From Devosia sp. (lineage in GTDB: Bacteria; Pseudomonadota; Alphaproteobacteria; Rhizobiales; Devosiaceae): a DNA stretch of 64,000 nt. The DNA lies in NCBI RefSeq assembly GCF_017744655.1, contig NZ_JAGIAW010000014.1, positions 248,001-312,000 on the forward strand. Direction: 5' to 3'. Below are positions 51,362-61,106 of the stretch, in pieces. Position 1 is the stretch's first letter; every line of letters begins with the position of its first letter. The notes beneath the pieces are model-generated. The model ran no database searches. It had not been told where the DNA came from and saw only the letters and a program-made list of their open reading frames with translations. Position numbers and translations under genes: made by a program.

Positions 51362-51564
51362 TGCGGCCCTTGGGAGGAAGACTGCGCTTGGTTTGCGGAC
51401 TACTCCCGTGGCATCCTCTGCGCCATCGGACATTTTGTCCACTCGCAAGCGCCCTCTCTTTGATGCAAGACAGCTTCAAACCAGTCCATAGCGAGTGACT
51501 GACCGCCTTCTCCCCTCTCCCGGAATGCGGATCGGAAATTCAATAAAACCAGGAGCTTAGCGAC

Positions 51565-52893
51565 ATGGCAGCCTCCACCCCCCAGGTCCCTGAGACTTCA
51601 GCCGAACACGACGCACGCCAACTTCACGACACGCACAGACCCGTCGACGCCAACGAGATCGCCATCGGTGTGATTATTGGTCGCACCTCGGAGTTCTTCG
51701 ATTTCTTCGTTTATGCCATCGCCTCGGTTCTGGTGTTCCCGACGCTGATCTTCTCTTTTGCCGATCCGTTAACCGGCACGCTTTTGTCCTTCGCCGTCTT
51801 CGCCCTGGCCTTCGTTGCCCGCCCCATCGGCACGGCGATCTTCCTTGCCGTCGACCGCCGCTACGGGCGCGGGGTCAAGCTCACCATCGCGCTGATGCTG
51901 CTCGGCGTCTCCACCGTGGCAACAGCGTTCCTGCCCGGCTACGATCAGGTCGGCTGGCTTGCCGTCGCCATTCTCGTCATCTTCCGTATCGGCCAGGGTC
52001 TCGCGCTCGCCGGCACCTGGGATGGTCTCGCCTCGCTCCTCGCCCTCAACGCCCCCCAGCAGAAGCGCGGCTGGTTCGCCATGGTGCCCCAGCTCGGCGC
52101 CCCCATCGGTCTTATCGTTGCATCGGCGCTCTTCGCCTATCTTTCTTGGGCCCTTTCGGCCGAAGATTTCCTCGGCTGGGGCTGGCGCTATCCCTTCTTC
52201 GTGGCCTTCGCCATCAATATCGTGGCGCTCTTCGCGCGCCTTCGCATCGTGGTCACGCCCGAATACACCCATCTCTTCGAGAGCGGCGAACTCGAACCCT
52301 CGACGCTGCGCGAGACCATCACCAATGACTGGCGCAACATCGTCATCGGCGCCTTTGCGCCGCTCGCGAGCTTCGCCCTCTTCCACATGGTGACCGTGTT
52401 CCCGCTCTCCTACGTGTTCCTCTACACCCAGGAAGTGCCGGCCAATTTCCTCGTCATCGAAATCGCCGCCGCCTGCGTCGGCCTCGTCGCCGTGGTGCTC
52501 TCGGGCTATCTCGCCGACAGCATCGGCCGCCGCCAGCTCCTCGGCTATTCGGCTGCCGCCATCGGCGTCTTCAGCATCTTTGCGCCACTGCTGCTCGGCG
52601 CTGGCCAGACCGGCGAAACCATCTACATGATCATCGGCTTTGCCCTGCTTGGTCTGTCCTTCGGTCAGTCCTCTGGTGTCGTCGCCGCCAACTTCACCCG
52701 GCTTTATCGCTATACCGGCTCGGCCCTGACCTCGGACCTCGCCTGGCTTTTCGGCGCCGGCTTCGCGCCGCTCGTCGCATTGCTGCTGTCGAGCAACTTT
52801 GGCCTCATCTCCTCGGGCGCCTATCTACTCTCGGGTGCGGTCTGTACGCTTGTTGCACTCTACCTCAACCGGCACTTGGCCCGTACTAACTAA
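51565..52893 (+). CDS. MFS transporter (MHS/metabolite:H+ symporter-like)
   Basis: 12-TM pattern; IGVIIGRTSEFFDFFVYAIASVLVFP; RPIGTAIFLAVDRRYGRGVKL. Confidence 0.9.
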   Translation: MAASTPQVPETSAEHDARQLHDTHRPVDANEIAIGVIIGRTSEFFDFFVYAIASVLVFPTLIFSFADPLTGTLLSFAVFALAFVARPIGTAIFLAVDRRYGRGVKLTIALMLLGVSTVATAFLPGYDQVGWLAVAILVIFRIGQGLALAGTWDGLASLLALNAPQQKRGWFAMVPQLGAPIGLIVASALFAYLSWALSAEDFLGWGWRYPFFVAFAINIVALFARLRIVVTPEYTHLFESGELEPSTLRETITNDWRNIVIGAFAPLASFALFHMVTVFPLSYVFLYTQEVPANFLVIEIAAACVGLVAVVLSGYLADSIGRRQLLGYSAAAIGVFSIFAPLLLGAGQTGETIYMIIGFALLGLSFGQSSGVVAANFTRLYRYTGSALTSDLAWLFGAGFAPLVALLLSSNFGLISSGAYLLSGAVCTLVALYLNRHLARTN

Positions 52894-52916
52894 CTGTTCT
52901 TGCAAACCTATTGAAG

Positions 52917-52953
52917 CGCGCGGCCATTCCCATGGCCGCGCGTTTCGTCTTTT
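52917..52953 (+). terminator. Rho-independent terminator after the MFS gene
   Basis: CGCGCGGCCAT-TCCC-ATGGCCGCGCG then TTTCGTCTTTTT. Confidence 0.85.
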
Positions 52954-52992
52954 TCGCCTTCCTTCCAAAAGAACGAGTGCACGCCGTCAATC

Positions 52993-53003
52993 TTGTATGG
53001 TAC
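52993..53003 (+). promoter_or_regulatory. TTGTATGGTAC motif (candidate GntR operator) upstream of the Gfo/Idh gene
   Basis: Exact 11-mer also found at 62708-62718 in the GntR/ALDH intergenic region. Confidence 0.6.
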
Positions 53004-53068
53004 ATGTAACCGCGCGGCGAAAAGACGAGTCACCAAGCCGTGGTTTTGATGGCATGCGAGGAGCGGAA

Positions 53069-54349
53069 ATGGCCAAGACTTATGCAATCGTGGGCACGGG
53101 CGGACGGGCCAGGATGTTCTACGAGGCCATCCTCGGACCGCATAAGGACAACTCGCGCGTCGTCGCCCTTTGCGACACCAATCAGACCCGTATGGACTAC
53201 ACCAACCGCCTCTTCGTCGAAGAGCTCGGTGGTCAGGCCGTGCCGACCTACAAGGCCGGCGACTTCGAGAAGATGATATCAGAGCAAAGGCCCGATTTCG
53301 TCATCGTCACTTCGGTCGACCGTACCCACCACAAGTACATCATCCGCGCCATGGAACTCGGCTGCGATGTGATCACTGAAAAGCCGATGACCGTCGACAA
53401 GGAAAAGTGCCAGGACATCCTCGACGCCGTCGAGCGCACCGGCAAGAACATCCGCGTCACCTTCAACTATCGCTATGCCCCGCACAATTCGGCCCTGCGC
53501 GAACTGATCGCCGAGGGCGCCATTGGCACCCCCACCTCGATCCATTTCGAATGGCTGCTCGATACCCGCCACGGCGCCGACTATTTCCGCCGCTGGCACC
53601 GCGACAAGCGCAATTCCGGTGGCCTGATGGTCCACAAGTCGACCCACCATTTCGACCTCGTCAACTTCTGGCTCGGCAGCCAGCCCGACACGGTCTTTGC
53701 CATGGGCGACCTGAAGTTCTACGGCCGCGCCAATGCCGAGGAACGCGGCGTCTTCACGCCCTATACCCGCACGACGGGCGTGGAAGCCGCGAAGGACGAC
53801 AAGTTCGCCATCGACCTGACCTCGAACCCCGTGCAAAAGGCGCTCTACTGGGACGCCGAAAAGGAAGATGGCTACCAGCGCGACCAAAACGTCTTTGGCG
53901 ACGGCATTTCCATCGAAGACACGATGAATGTCATGGTCCGCTACCGCAACAAGGCGGTGATGACCTACTCGCTCTATGCCTATGCCCCGTGGGAAGGTTT
54001 TAACGTCGCCATCAACGGCACCGGCGGGCGCTTGGAATTGATGGTGCGCGAAACCTCCTACATCAATGCCGGCTCGACCTCGACCGCAGAGGGCGCCGCC
54101 AAGGGCATCGACCTCTACCACTTCCCGCTCCACGGTGAGCCACGCGTCATCCCGATCAAGCATGCCGAGGGTGGTCATGGCGGCGGCGACAAGATCATGC
54201 TCGAAGAAATTTTTGGCAACGCAACGCCGCGCCCGGGCTATGGCGCCAACCATCGCGACGGCGCCCTCTCGATCCTGACCGGCATCGCCGCCAACCAGTC
54301 CTTTGCTACCGGCCTGCCGGTTGACGTGCGGACACTGGTAAAACTCTGA
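53069..54349 (+). CDS. Gfo/Idh/MocA family oxidoreductase
   Basis: MAKTYAIVGTGGRARMFYEAI; ELGCDVITEKPMTVDKEKCQDIL. Confidence 0.93.
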   Translation: MAKTYAIVGTGGRARMFYEAILGPHKDNSRVVALCDTNQTRMDYTNRLFVEELGGQAVPTYKAGDFEKMISEQRPDFVIVTSVDRTHHKYIIRAMELGCDVITEKPMTVDKEKCQDILDAVERTGKNIRVTFNYRYAPHNSALRELIAEGAIGTPTSIHFEWLLDTRHGADYFRRWHRDKRNSGGLMVHKSTHHFDLVNFWLGSQPDTVFAMGDLKFYGRANAEERGVFTPYTRTTGVEAAKDDKFAIDLTSNPVQKALYWDAEKEDGYQRDQNVFGDGISIEDTMNVMVRYRNKAVMTYSLYAYAPWEGFNVAINGTGGRLELMVRETSYINAGSTSTAEGAAKGIDLYHFPLHGEPRVIPIKHAEGGHGGGDKIMLEEIFGNATPRPGYGANHRDGALSILTGIAANQSFATGLPVDVRTLVKL

Positions 54350-54363
54350 TCGGGGGCCGGGCG

Positions 54364-56094
54364 ATGCGAAAAACGCCCGACCAGCTCCGTTCGGCGCGCT
54401 GGTTCGCGCCGGACGACCTCCGCAGCTTCGGCCATCGCTCGCGGCTGATGCAGCTCGGCTATTCGGAAGCCGACTTCATGGGAAAACCCGTGATCGGCAT
54501 CCTCAATACCTGGTCCGAACTCAACGCCTGCCACAGCCACTTTCCCGAACGCGTCGAGGCGGTGAAGCGCGGTGTCCTGGCCGCTGGCGGCTTCCCGGTA
54601 GAGCTGCCGACCCTCTCGGTCGATGAGAGTTTTACAAAGCCTACCTCCATGCTCTACCGCAACATGCTCGCCATGGAAGCGGAAGAAAACATCCGCTCGC
54701 ACCCGCTCGATGGCGTGGTGCTGATGGGCGGCTGCGACAAGACCACGCCCGGCCTCGTCATGGGCGGCATCACGGCCAATGTGCCGATGATCTATCTGCC
54801 CGCCGGCCCCATGCTGCGCGGTAATTATGCCGGCAAGCCCTTGGGCTCGGGCTCCGACGCGTGGAAATACTGGGACGAACGTCGCGCCGGCAATGTCACG
54901 GATGAGCAGTGGCAGGGCCTGCAAGGCGGTATCGCCCGCTCGGCCGGCGTCTGCATGACTATGGGCACGGCCTCCACCATGACCGCCATCGTCGACGCCA
55001 TGGGCCTCACCCTACCCGGCGCCTCCTCGATTCCCGCCGTCGACTCGGCACACCAGCGCATGGCCGCCGATTGTGGCCGCCGCATCGTCGATATGGCCTG
55101 GGACGACATCACCCCCGCCCACATCGTCACCGAAGCCGCGGTGCGCAACGGCGCCGTGGTCGCCATGGCGACCGGCTGCTCGACCAATGCCGTGGTGCAC
55201 CTCATCGCCATGGCCCGCCGCGCCGGCGTCGACCTCTCGCTCGACGACCTCGATGCGCTCGGCCGCACCACCCCGCTCATCGCCAATGTCCGGCCCAACG
55301 GCCAGGGCTACCTGATGGAAGACTTTTACTTCGCCGGCGGTCTCCGCGCGCTGATGACGCAGATCACCGACCGGCTGCATCTGGGCTGCATGACGGTCAA
55401 CGGCAAGACCCTCGGTGAAAACCTCGAAGGCGCCGTGGTCTACAACGCCGACATCATCCGCCCACTCTCAAACCCGGTCTATCACGAAGGCTCTTTGGCG
55501 GTTCTCCGCGGCAATCTCTGTCCCGATGGCGCGGTCATAAAACCCGCAGCCTGCGACCCCAAATACTACCGCCATCAGGGCCCGGCGCTGGTCTATGATT
55601 CCTATGCCGAGATGAAGGCGGCGATTGACGACGAAGACCTCGAGGTCACACCCGACCACGTCCTCGTCCTCCGCAATGCCGGCCCGCTCGGCGGCCCCGG
55701 CATGCCCGAATGGGGCATGCTCCCCATCCCCAAGGCCCTCATCAAGCAAGGTTTTCGCGACATGCTGCGCATTTCCGACGCCCGCATGTCCGGTACCTCC
55801 TATGGCGCCTGCGTGCTCCACGTCGCGCCCGAATCCTATGTCGGCGGCCCGCTTGCCCTGCTCCGCACCGGCGACATCGTGCGCCTCGATCTCGACGATC
55901 GCCGGCTCGATATGCTGGTCGCCGAGGACGAACTGGAGCGCCGCCGCGCCGCCTGGACCCCGCCTGCCCCGCGCTTCGAACGCGGCTGGGGCTGGATGTA
56001 TTCCAAACACGTCACCCAGGCCGACAAGGGCTGCGATTTCGATTTCCTCGAACGCAGCTTTGGCGCGGCTGCGGGCGAACCCGACATCTACTGA
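54364..56094 (+). CDS. IlvD/Edd-family dehydratase (aldonate dehydratase-like)
   Basis: GKPVIGILNTWSELNACHSHF; LMGGCDKTTPGLVMG; ARSAGVCMTMGTASTM. Confidence 0.93.
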   Translation: MRKTPDQLRSARWFAPDDLRSFGHRSRLMQLGYSEADFMGKPVIGILNTWSELNACHSHFPERVEAVKRGVLAAGGFPVELPTLSVDESFTKPTSMLYRNMLAMEAEENIRSHPLDGVVLMGGCDKTTPGLVMGGITANVPMIYLPAGPMLRGNYAGKPLGSGSDAWKYWDERRAGNVTDEQWQGLQGGIARSAGVCMTMGTASTMTAIVDAMGLTLPGASSIPAVDSAHQRMAADCGRRIVDMAWDDITPAHIVTEAAVRNGAVVAMATGCSTNAVVHLIAMARRAGVDLSLDDLDALGRTTPLIANVRPNGQGYLMEDFYFAGGLRALMTQITDRLHLGCMTVNGKTLGENLEGAVVYNADIIRPLSNPVYHEGSLAVLRGNLCPDGAVIKPAACDPKYYRHQGPALVYDSYAEMKAAIDDEDLEVTPDHVLVLRNAGPLGGPGMPEWGMLPIPKALIKQGFRDMLRISDARMSGTSYGACVLHVAPESYVGGPLALLRTGDIVRLDLDDRRLDMLVAEDELERRRAAWTPPAPRFERGWGWMYSKHVTQADKGCDFDFLERSFGAAAGEPDIY

Positions 56095-56109
56095 ACCGAA
56101 AGGCGCGAC

Positions 56110-57009
56110 ATGACCCGCACGCTCGACCGGGCCCTCACCGGCATTTCAGGCATTCTCGTCACGCCCTATGACGAAAACGGCGACATTGCCCCGCAAAAGC
56201 TGGTGCCCGTCCTCGACCGCGCCCTCGGCGCGGGCCTCCACATGCCGGTGATCAACGGCAATACCGGCGAGTTCTACGCGCTGACGACCGAAGAAGCCTC
56301 CACCATGGTGCGCGAGGTGGTTCACCTCGTCGCCGGCCGCGCGCCGGTCCTCGCCGGCGTCGGCCGCGGCATCCGCGATGCAGAGGCATTGGCTAAAACC
56401 TCGGCCAATGCCGGCGCCGCCGCCCTCATGGTGCATCAGCCACCCGATCCCTTCGTCGCCCCCCGCGGCATCGTCGACTACCTCAAGGCCATTGCCGACG
56501 CCTCTGGCGGCTTACCCATGATGCTTTATCTCCGCAACGACACCATCGGCACCAAGGCGATTGCCGATCTCTGCGCCGTGCCCGGGGTAAAAGGCGTCAA
56601 ATGGGCGACACCCAATCCCCTAAAACTCGCCGAAGCCAAGGCCGCCTGCGATCCCGACATCGTCTGGGTCGGCGGTCTCGCCGAAGTCTGGGCCCCCGCC
56701 CTCTACGCCGTCGGCGCCCGCGGATTCACCTCCGGCCTCATCAATGTCTGGCCCGAACGCTCCCTCGCCATTCACGCTGCGCTCGATAACGGAGACTATG
56801 TCAGCGCCAACAAGCTCATCGCCGGCATGAAGGCCTTCGAAGACATTCGCGCCGAAGAAATGAACGGCACAAACGTCACCGGCGTAAAGGCCGCCTTGCA
56901 GGCCTTGGGCCGCGATTGCGGCCCCACGCGCCCACCCTCCGCCTGGCCGCTGAGCCCGCCCCAGCAGCAGAAGCTCGAAGCCTTCATAGCGGAGAACGGG
57001 CTCACATAG
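56110..57009 (+). CDS. Dihydrodipicolinate synthase-family protein (2-keto-3-deoxy-sugar-acid aldolase/dehydratase-like)
   Basis: GISGILVTPYDENGDIAPQKL; INGNTGEFYALTTEEASTMV; LYLRND; GVKGVKWATPN (Schiff-base Lys). Confidence 0.9.
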   Translation: MTRTLDRALTGISGILVTPYDENGDIAPQKLVPVLDRALGAGLHMPVINGNTGEFYALTTEEASTMVREVVHLVAGRAPVLAGVGRGIRDAEALAKTSANAGAAALMVHQPPDPFVAPRGIVDYLKAIADASGGLPMMLYLRNDTIGTKAIADLCAVPGVKGVKWATPNPLKLAEAKAACDPDIVWVGGLAEVWAPALYAVGARGFTSGLINVWPERSLAIHAALDNGDYVSANKLIAGMKAFEDIRAEEMNGTNVTGVKAALQALGRDCGPTRPPSAWPLSPPQQQKLEAFIAENGLT

Positions 57010-57157
57010 CTCCAGCACTCAGCACCTCTGCCACTGCGCCGATACCTATGGCGACCAACACCAATGCCATCAGCACAATGACGGCAATGACGCCCCTTTC
57101 GAGATCATCGCGCGCCGTGCTTGAGCCACTTTTCGCCCGTCTGATCGGCCGTCTCAT
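57002..57157 (-). CDS. Small single-TM protein (51 aa)
   Basis: MRRPIRRAKSGSSTARDDLERGVIAVIVLMALVLVAIGIGAVAEVLSAGAM; ATGA overlap with the upstream 44-aa ORF. Confidence 0.6.
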   Translation of the reverse strand: MRRPIRRAKSGSSTARDDLERGVIAVIVLMALVLVAIGIGAVAEVLSAGAM

Positions 57158-57288
57158 CCGGCGACCCATACGACGAAACCGGCGAGAACACAGAACGACA
57201 CACAAACAAAGGCAATGATCAGGAGCGCGCCCTTATCGACATCGCTTTCATGCGCCTCAGGCCCACGCCGGGCCATATCCCGCCTCAT
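57154..57288 (-). CDS. Small single-TM protein (44 aa)
   Basis: MRRDMARRGPEAHESDVDKGALLIIAFVCVSFCVLAGFVVWVAG; starts by ATGA overlap with the GNAT stop. Not in the supplied ORF track (too short). Confidence 0.6.
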   Translation of the reverse strand: MRRDMARRGPEAHESDVDKGALLIIAFVCVSFCVLAGFVVWVAG

Positions 57289-57740
57289 GACGCCACCAGC
57301 GGCAGACGAAACTCGCCGCCCTTTCCGCTGAGAAAGCCGCTATCGGCGAGAAAGGCCTGCAAGTCGGCCGCATCACCCGGAACATGGGCAGTCACCACGG
57401 CGGCTCCCGCAAGGTCCGCCCGCGCAATGCCGGTTTCGAGCAATAGCCGCCCGATGCCGCGCCGCCGGGTCGAAGCCTCGACACCGAGCCAGGCCAGCCG
57501 GGCCACGTCGGCGCCCTTGTGATGCCAGATCACCACCGCGCCGACCACAAGCTGGCACTCCGTCGCGACATGCACATGGGCGTCTTCTGCTTGCAGCAAT
57601 GTCTGCCAGATCGGATGTTCGCCACCGACGCCACCCGGCAGCCGTTCGGAAAGGCCCCACAAGCCGTGTACATCCCCGAGGCGCGCTTCATGCAGCCGCG
57701 CAAAGGTTTCAAGGCGCGTCATCGATGCCACCATGGACAT
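57285..57740 (-). CDS. GNAT family N-acetyltransferase
   Basis: VEASTRRRGIGRLLLETGIARADLAGAA; start MSMVASM with upstream GGAG. Confidence 0.82.
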   Translation of the reverse strand: MSMVASMTRLETFARLHEARLGDVHGLWGLSERLPGGVGGEHPIWQTLLQAEDAHVHVATECQLVVGAVVIWHHKGADVARLAWLGVEASTRRRGIGRLLLETGIARADLAGAAVVTAHVPGDAADLQAFLADSGFLSGKGGEFRLPLVAS

Positions 57741-57750
57741 GACCTGCTCC

Positions 57751-57906
57751 TCACCAACCACTGAGAAAGGCGATGGCAATCAGCCCTGCCATGATGATCG
57801 AGCAGGTGAACAGGACAAACCTGCCGCCTTTCGGCTCGACCACTTCATGCGGCTGATCGCCAGACAGGCCATTTCGATAATGAAGAAGGTAATAGGGGGG
57901 ACGCAT
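57751..57906 (-). CDS. Small single-TM protein (51 aa)
   Basis: MRPPYYLLHYRNGLSGDQPHEVVEPKGGRFVLFTCSIIMAGLIAIAFLSGW, GGAG 9 nt upstream. Confidence 0.6.
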   Translation of the reverse strand: MRPPYYLLHYRNGLSGDQPHEVVEPKGGRFVLFTCSIIMAGLIAIAFLSGW

Positions 57907-58023
57907 GGTCTTGCACTCCAGGTTGGTTGCAAGACGATCCTGCGCCTCTGGCGCATAAAGCCTCCATTCGAAATCATGCGCGCGATATAAGGCCGGCATA
58001 AAGAAGCCGCGCTCACACGGTCC

Positions 58024-58049
58024 GTCACCCCGGTCCGACCCGGGGTGAC
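58024..58049. repeat. Hairpin GTCACCCCGG-TCCGAC-CCGGGGTGAC
   Basis: 10-bp perfect inverted repeat just downstream of the ABC ATPase stop. Confidence 0.7.
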
Positions 58050-58060
58050 GCTCGACACCG

Positions 58061-58789
58061 CTAGGTCAGCACCACATGCTGCGTCAGTTCCTCGATCGTC
58101 GTGTCGGCCTTCGCCACATCGAACACCTTCGTGCCATGGCTCATGATCACGAAGCGATCGCAGACCTGGTAGGCGTGGTAGAGATTGTGCGTCACCAGCA
58201 CGCTCGACACGCCCTCGGCTTTCAACTTCAGCACCTGATTGAGCAGGGCCTCCGTCTCGCGCACCGATAGCGCCGAAGTCGGTTCGTCGAGCAGCAGCAC
58301 GCGCCGCTTGAAGAACACCGCCCGAGCAATCGCCACGGCCTGCTTCTGTCCGCCCGAAAGATCACCCACGAGCTTATCCGGACTGTCGATGCCCGAAATA
58401 TGCACGGCGCTTTCCAGCACCTGCATGGCAATCTCGCGCATCTTTTTCAGGTCCAGAAACCCGAAGCGATCAGTCAATTCGCGACCAAGGAAGATGTTTC
58501 GCGATATGGACAGGCAATCCACCAGCGCCGTGTTCTGGTAGATGGTCTCAATCCCTGCCTCGGCGCTATCGCGGCGATTGGCAAAGGTCTGGCGTTGCCC
58601 ATCCACCGAGATATAGCCCGAGCTTGGCTGGTGAATGCCCGAGATCATGTTGACCGTCGTCGACTTGCCGGCGCCATTGTCGCCGAGCAACCCCACAACC
58701 TCACTGTGCCCAACTTCAAAACTCAGGTCCGTCAGTGCCTTCAGCGGCCCAAAGGTCTTGTTGATATTGTGTAGCTCAAGCAGGCTCAT
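58061..58789 (-). CDS. Sugar ABC transporter ATP-binding protein (single NBD, FrcA-like)
   Basis: VVGLLGDNGAGKSTTVNMISG; DLSGGQKQAVAIARAVFFKRRVLLLDEPTSAL. Confidence 0.93.
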   Translation of the reverse strand: MSLLELHNINKTFGPLKALTDLSFEVGHSEVVGLLGDNGAGKSTTVNMISGIHQPSSGYISVDGQRQTFANRRDSAEAGIETIYQNTALVDCLSISRNIFLGRELTDRFGFLDLKKMREIAMQVLESAVHISGIDSPDKLVGDLSGGQKQAVAIARAVFFKRRVLLLDEPTSALSVRETEALLNQVLKLKAEGVSSVLVTHNLYHAYQVCDRFVIMSHGTKVFDVAKADTTIEELTQHVVLT

Positions 58790-59796
58790 GACTCGGCTCC
58801 CCGGCGATCAAGACCGTGATTGAAGATCGAGGCAGCAACGATCAGCGTGGCGATGAACATGTCGAGATAGAAGCCCGGCGCCCGCATCAGCAGCAGCACG
58901 TCGGTGATGGTGAAGATCAGCATCACCCCTAGAAACACGCCCAGGATCGAGCCACGACCGCCACGAAGGGAAAGCCCGCCGATGACACAGGCGGCGATGG
59001 CCTGAAGCTCCAGCCCTGCCCCCTGTCCCGGCTGCACCGAGCCGACGCGCGTAGTCGCTAGGATGCCGGCAAAGGCAGCCATGAAGCCGGCAATGGCAAA
59101 GGCGATCATCTTGATCCGCCCGGTATTGACCCCGATCGCCGTAGCCGCAGCCCGGTTGCCGCCGGTCGCAAAGATATGGTTGCCCAGCCGATGCCGGTGC
59201 AACAGCGCCCAGAAGATGAGGCACAGAGCGATGAACCAGATGAAGGCGGCATTGATACCGAAAATCGTGCCCGAAAAAAGCGCGTTGAACACAGGGTTGG
59301 GATCAAACCGCACCTGCACTGCTCCATTGATAAGAAGCACCGCGCCGCGCCAGAACAGCAGGCCGCCCAACGTGACGATAAAGCTTGGCAGATGAAATCG
59401 GAGGGTCAGAAACCCGTTGCCAAGCCCGATGACAGCGCCGACCAGCAACCCCACAGGCGCGGCGAGAAACGCATCCACGCCCGCCCCCACCAGCATGGCC
59501 ATGATGATGGCGGTGAGCGTATAGACCGAGCCGATGGAGAGATCGAACTCCCCGGCGATCATCAAGACGCCAGCCCCAAGCGCCAGGCAGCCGAGCACCG
59601 GCACCGAGCGCATCATGATGCCCATATTGGCCGATGAGAGATAACGGAAATCGTCCGGGAACAGCAGCCCCGCGATGATGCAGGCAAGCTGCACGACGAT
59701 GAAAACCAGCAGAATAGCGCCCGCCGGCATGCTGAGAAGGCTATGCAGCCACTCTCCTGCCGAGCGCCGGGGCGCAACGGCCCGGTCATGGGTCAT
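58786..59796 (-). CDS. Sugar ABC transporter permease (BPD/RbsC-like)
   Basis: Multiple TM; GEFDLSIGSVYTLTAIIMA; GLELQAIAACVIGGLSLRGGRGSILG. Confidence 0.93.
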   Translation of the reverse strand: MTHDRAVAPRRSAGEWLHSLLSMPAGAILLVFIVVQLACIIAGLLFPDDFRYLSSANMGIMMRSVPVLGCLALGAGVLMIAGEFDLSIGSVYTLTAIIMAMLVGAGVDAFLAAPVGLLVGAVIGLGNGFLTLRFHLPSFIVTLGGLLFWRGAVLLINGAVQVRFDPNPVFNALFSGTIFGINAAFIWFIALCLIFWALLHRHRLGNHIFATGGNRAAATAIGVNTGRIKMIAFAIAGFMAAFAGILATTRVGSVQPGQGAGLELQAIAACVIGGLSLRGGRGSILGVFLGVMLIFTITDVLLLMRAPGFYLDMFIATLIVAASIFNHGLDRRGAES

Positions 59797-59857
59797 ATCG
59801 GTCACGTTTCGTATCCAGTTGTTCGAGCATTCAGCGCCCTTGCCCTTCCTTCGCCGC

Positions 59858-59928
59858 TCATTCCCGCGAAAGCAGGAATCTTTCGTGTGGCGACAGGGAT
59901 TCCTGCTTTCGCGGGAATGACGCCGTGG
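59858..59928. repeat. REP-like inverted repeat TCATTCCCGCGAAAGCAGGAATC / GATTCCTGCTTTCGCGGGAATGA
   Basis: Perfect 23-bp arms with 17-bp spacer; right arm plus CGCCGTGG recurs at 61065-61095. Confidence 0.85.
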
Positions 59929-59961
59929 AAAATTGGGTGGGGCCGAAACCCCACCCACTGA

Positions 59962-60921
59962 TCAGCGATAGGTGCCGATGAACGGCTTCACGACGCCGAT
60001 GCGGGCCTGGTCGAGGAAAGCACCCTGGCCGGTATCGACATCGGTCGGCGTCAGACCATAGCGCGCGGCCATGGCGATCTGGGCGATCGGATAATAGCCC
60101 TGGAGGTAGGGCTGCTGGTCCATCGTGGCGAACATGGCGCCCGATTCCACCGCATTGACGATCTCGACCGCGAGGTCAAAGCCGCCGAACGGCACGTCGA
60201 CGCCCGCGTCCTTGATCGCACCCGCGCCAACAGTGGAGGTCACCGAACCGGTGCCGAACACGGCCTTGATATCGGGATTGGCGATCAGGGCCTGTGCCAT
60301 GATGTTCTGTGCTTCAGCAGGATCGAGTCCGGCACGCACGGTTTCAACCTTGATGCCATGCTCGGTCATCGCGCGCTCGATGCCGCCGCCACGGGCCACG
60401 GCAAAGCTGGCTTCCGGGATTTCGCGCGGGTTGAAGACGGTATCGCCTTCCTTGAGATCGAAGGCTTCGATCATGCGGATGCCCAGTTCATAGCCCGAGG
60501 CTTCTTCGTTCATGCCCACATAGGCCTGGCGGCAATTGCCGGCTGCACCTTCGAGGTCGTCATTGTTGAAGCCGATGACCACGACGCCCGCGTCGACCGC
60601 AGCGCAGATGCTGTCATCAAACGCGTCGGACGAGGAAATGGCGACAGCAATGCCATCAACCCCGGTTGCCACGGCCGTATCGATCAGGTCATTCTGGCGC
60701 ACCGGATCATTGTTTGCATATTGAACGTCGAGATCGACGTTGAATGCGGCGGCGGCATCTTGCGCGCCCTTCACCACCGGATTGAAGAACTGCACGCTGG
60801 GATCGAGATAGATGATCATGGTCGCTTTGACGGGCGCCTGATCCTGCGCCAGCGCGCCACCGACGGTTGCGAACAGAGCGCAACCGGCCAACAGAGCAGC
60901 TTTTGACTTGGTCAATTTCAT
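59962..60921 (-). CDS. Sugar ABC transporter substrate-binding protein (periplasmic binding protein type 1)
   Basis: Signal peptide; VDGIAVAISSSDAFDDSICAAVDAGVVVIGFNNDD. Confidence 0.93.
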   Translation of the reverse strand: MKLTKSKAALLAGCALFATVGGALAQDQAPVKATMIIYLDPSVQFFNPVVKGAQDAAAAFNVDLDVQYANNDPVRQNDLIDTAVATGVDGIAVAISSSDAFDDSICAAVDAGVVVIGFNNDDLEGAAGNCRQAYVGMNEEASGYELGIRMIEAFDLKEGDTVFNPREIPEASFAVARGGGIERAMTEHGIKVETVRAGLDPAEAQNIMAQALIANPDIKAVFGTGSVTSTVGAGAIKDAGVDVPFGGFDLAVEIVNAVESGAMFATMDQQPYLQGYYPIAQIAMAARYGLTPTDVDTGQGAFLDQARIGVVKPFIGTYR

Positions 60922-61064
60922 CGCTTAATCCTCCCTTTGGATTGTGGCGGGCCCTCCTCAGGTCCCGCTTCGGGCGGCGTGCTCCGACCAAAGATTGCGC
61001 CGCCAGATTCTGTCATTCCCACCACGTCATCTCCGCCAAAGCGGAGGTCTCCCTCCTCAGGTGA

Positions 61065-61095
61065 GATTCCCGCTTTCGCGGGAATGACGCCGTGG
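61065..61095. repeat. REP-like unit GATTCCCGCTTTCGCGGGAATGACGCCGTGG
   Basis: 30/31 identical to 59898-59928. Confidence 0.85.
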
Positions 61096-61106
61096 GTGTG
61101 TTTCTC

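Noticed and set aside
53279-54253. 324-aa minus-strand ORF
   Set aside because: Antisense to the Gfo/Idh oxidoreductase, no recognisable motif.
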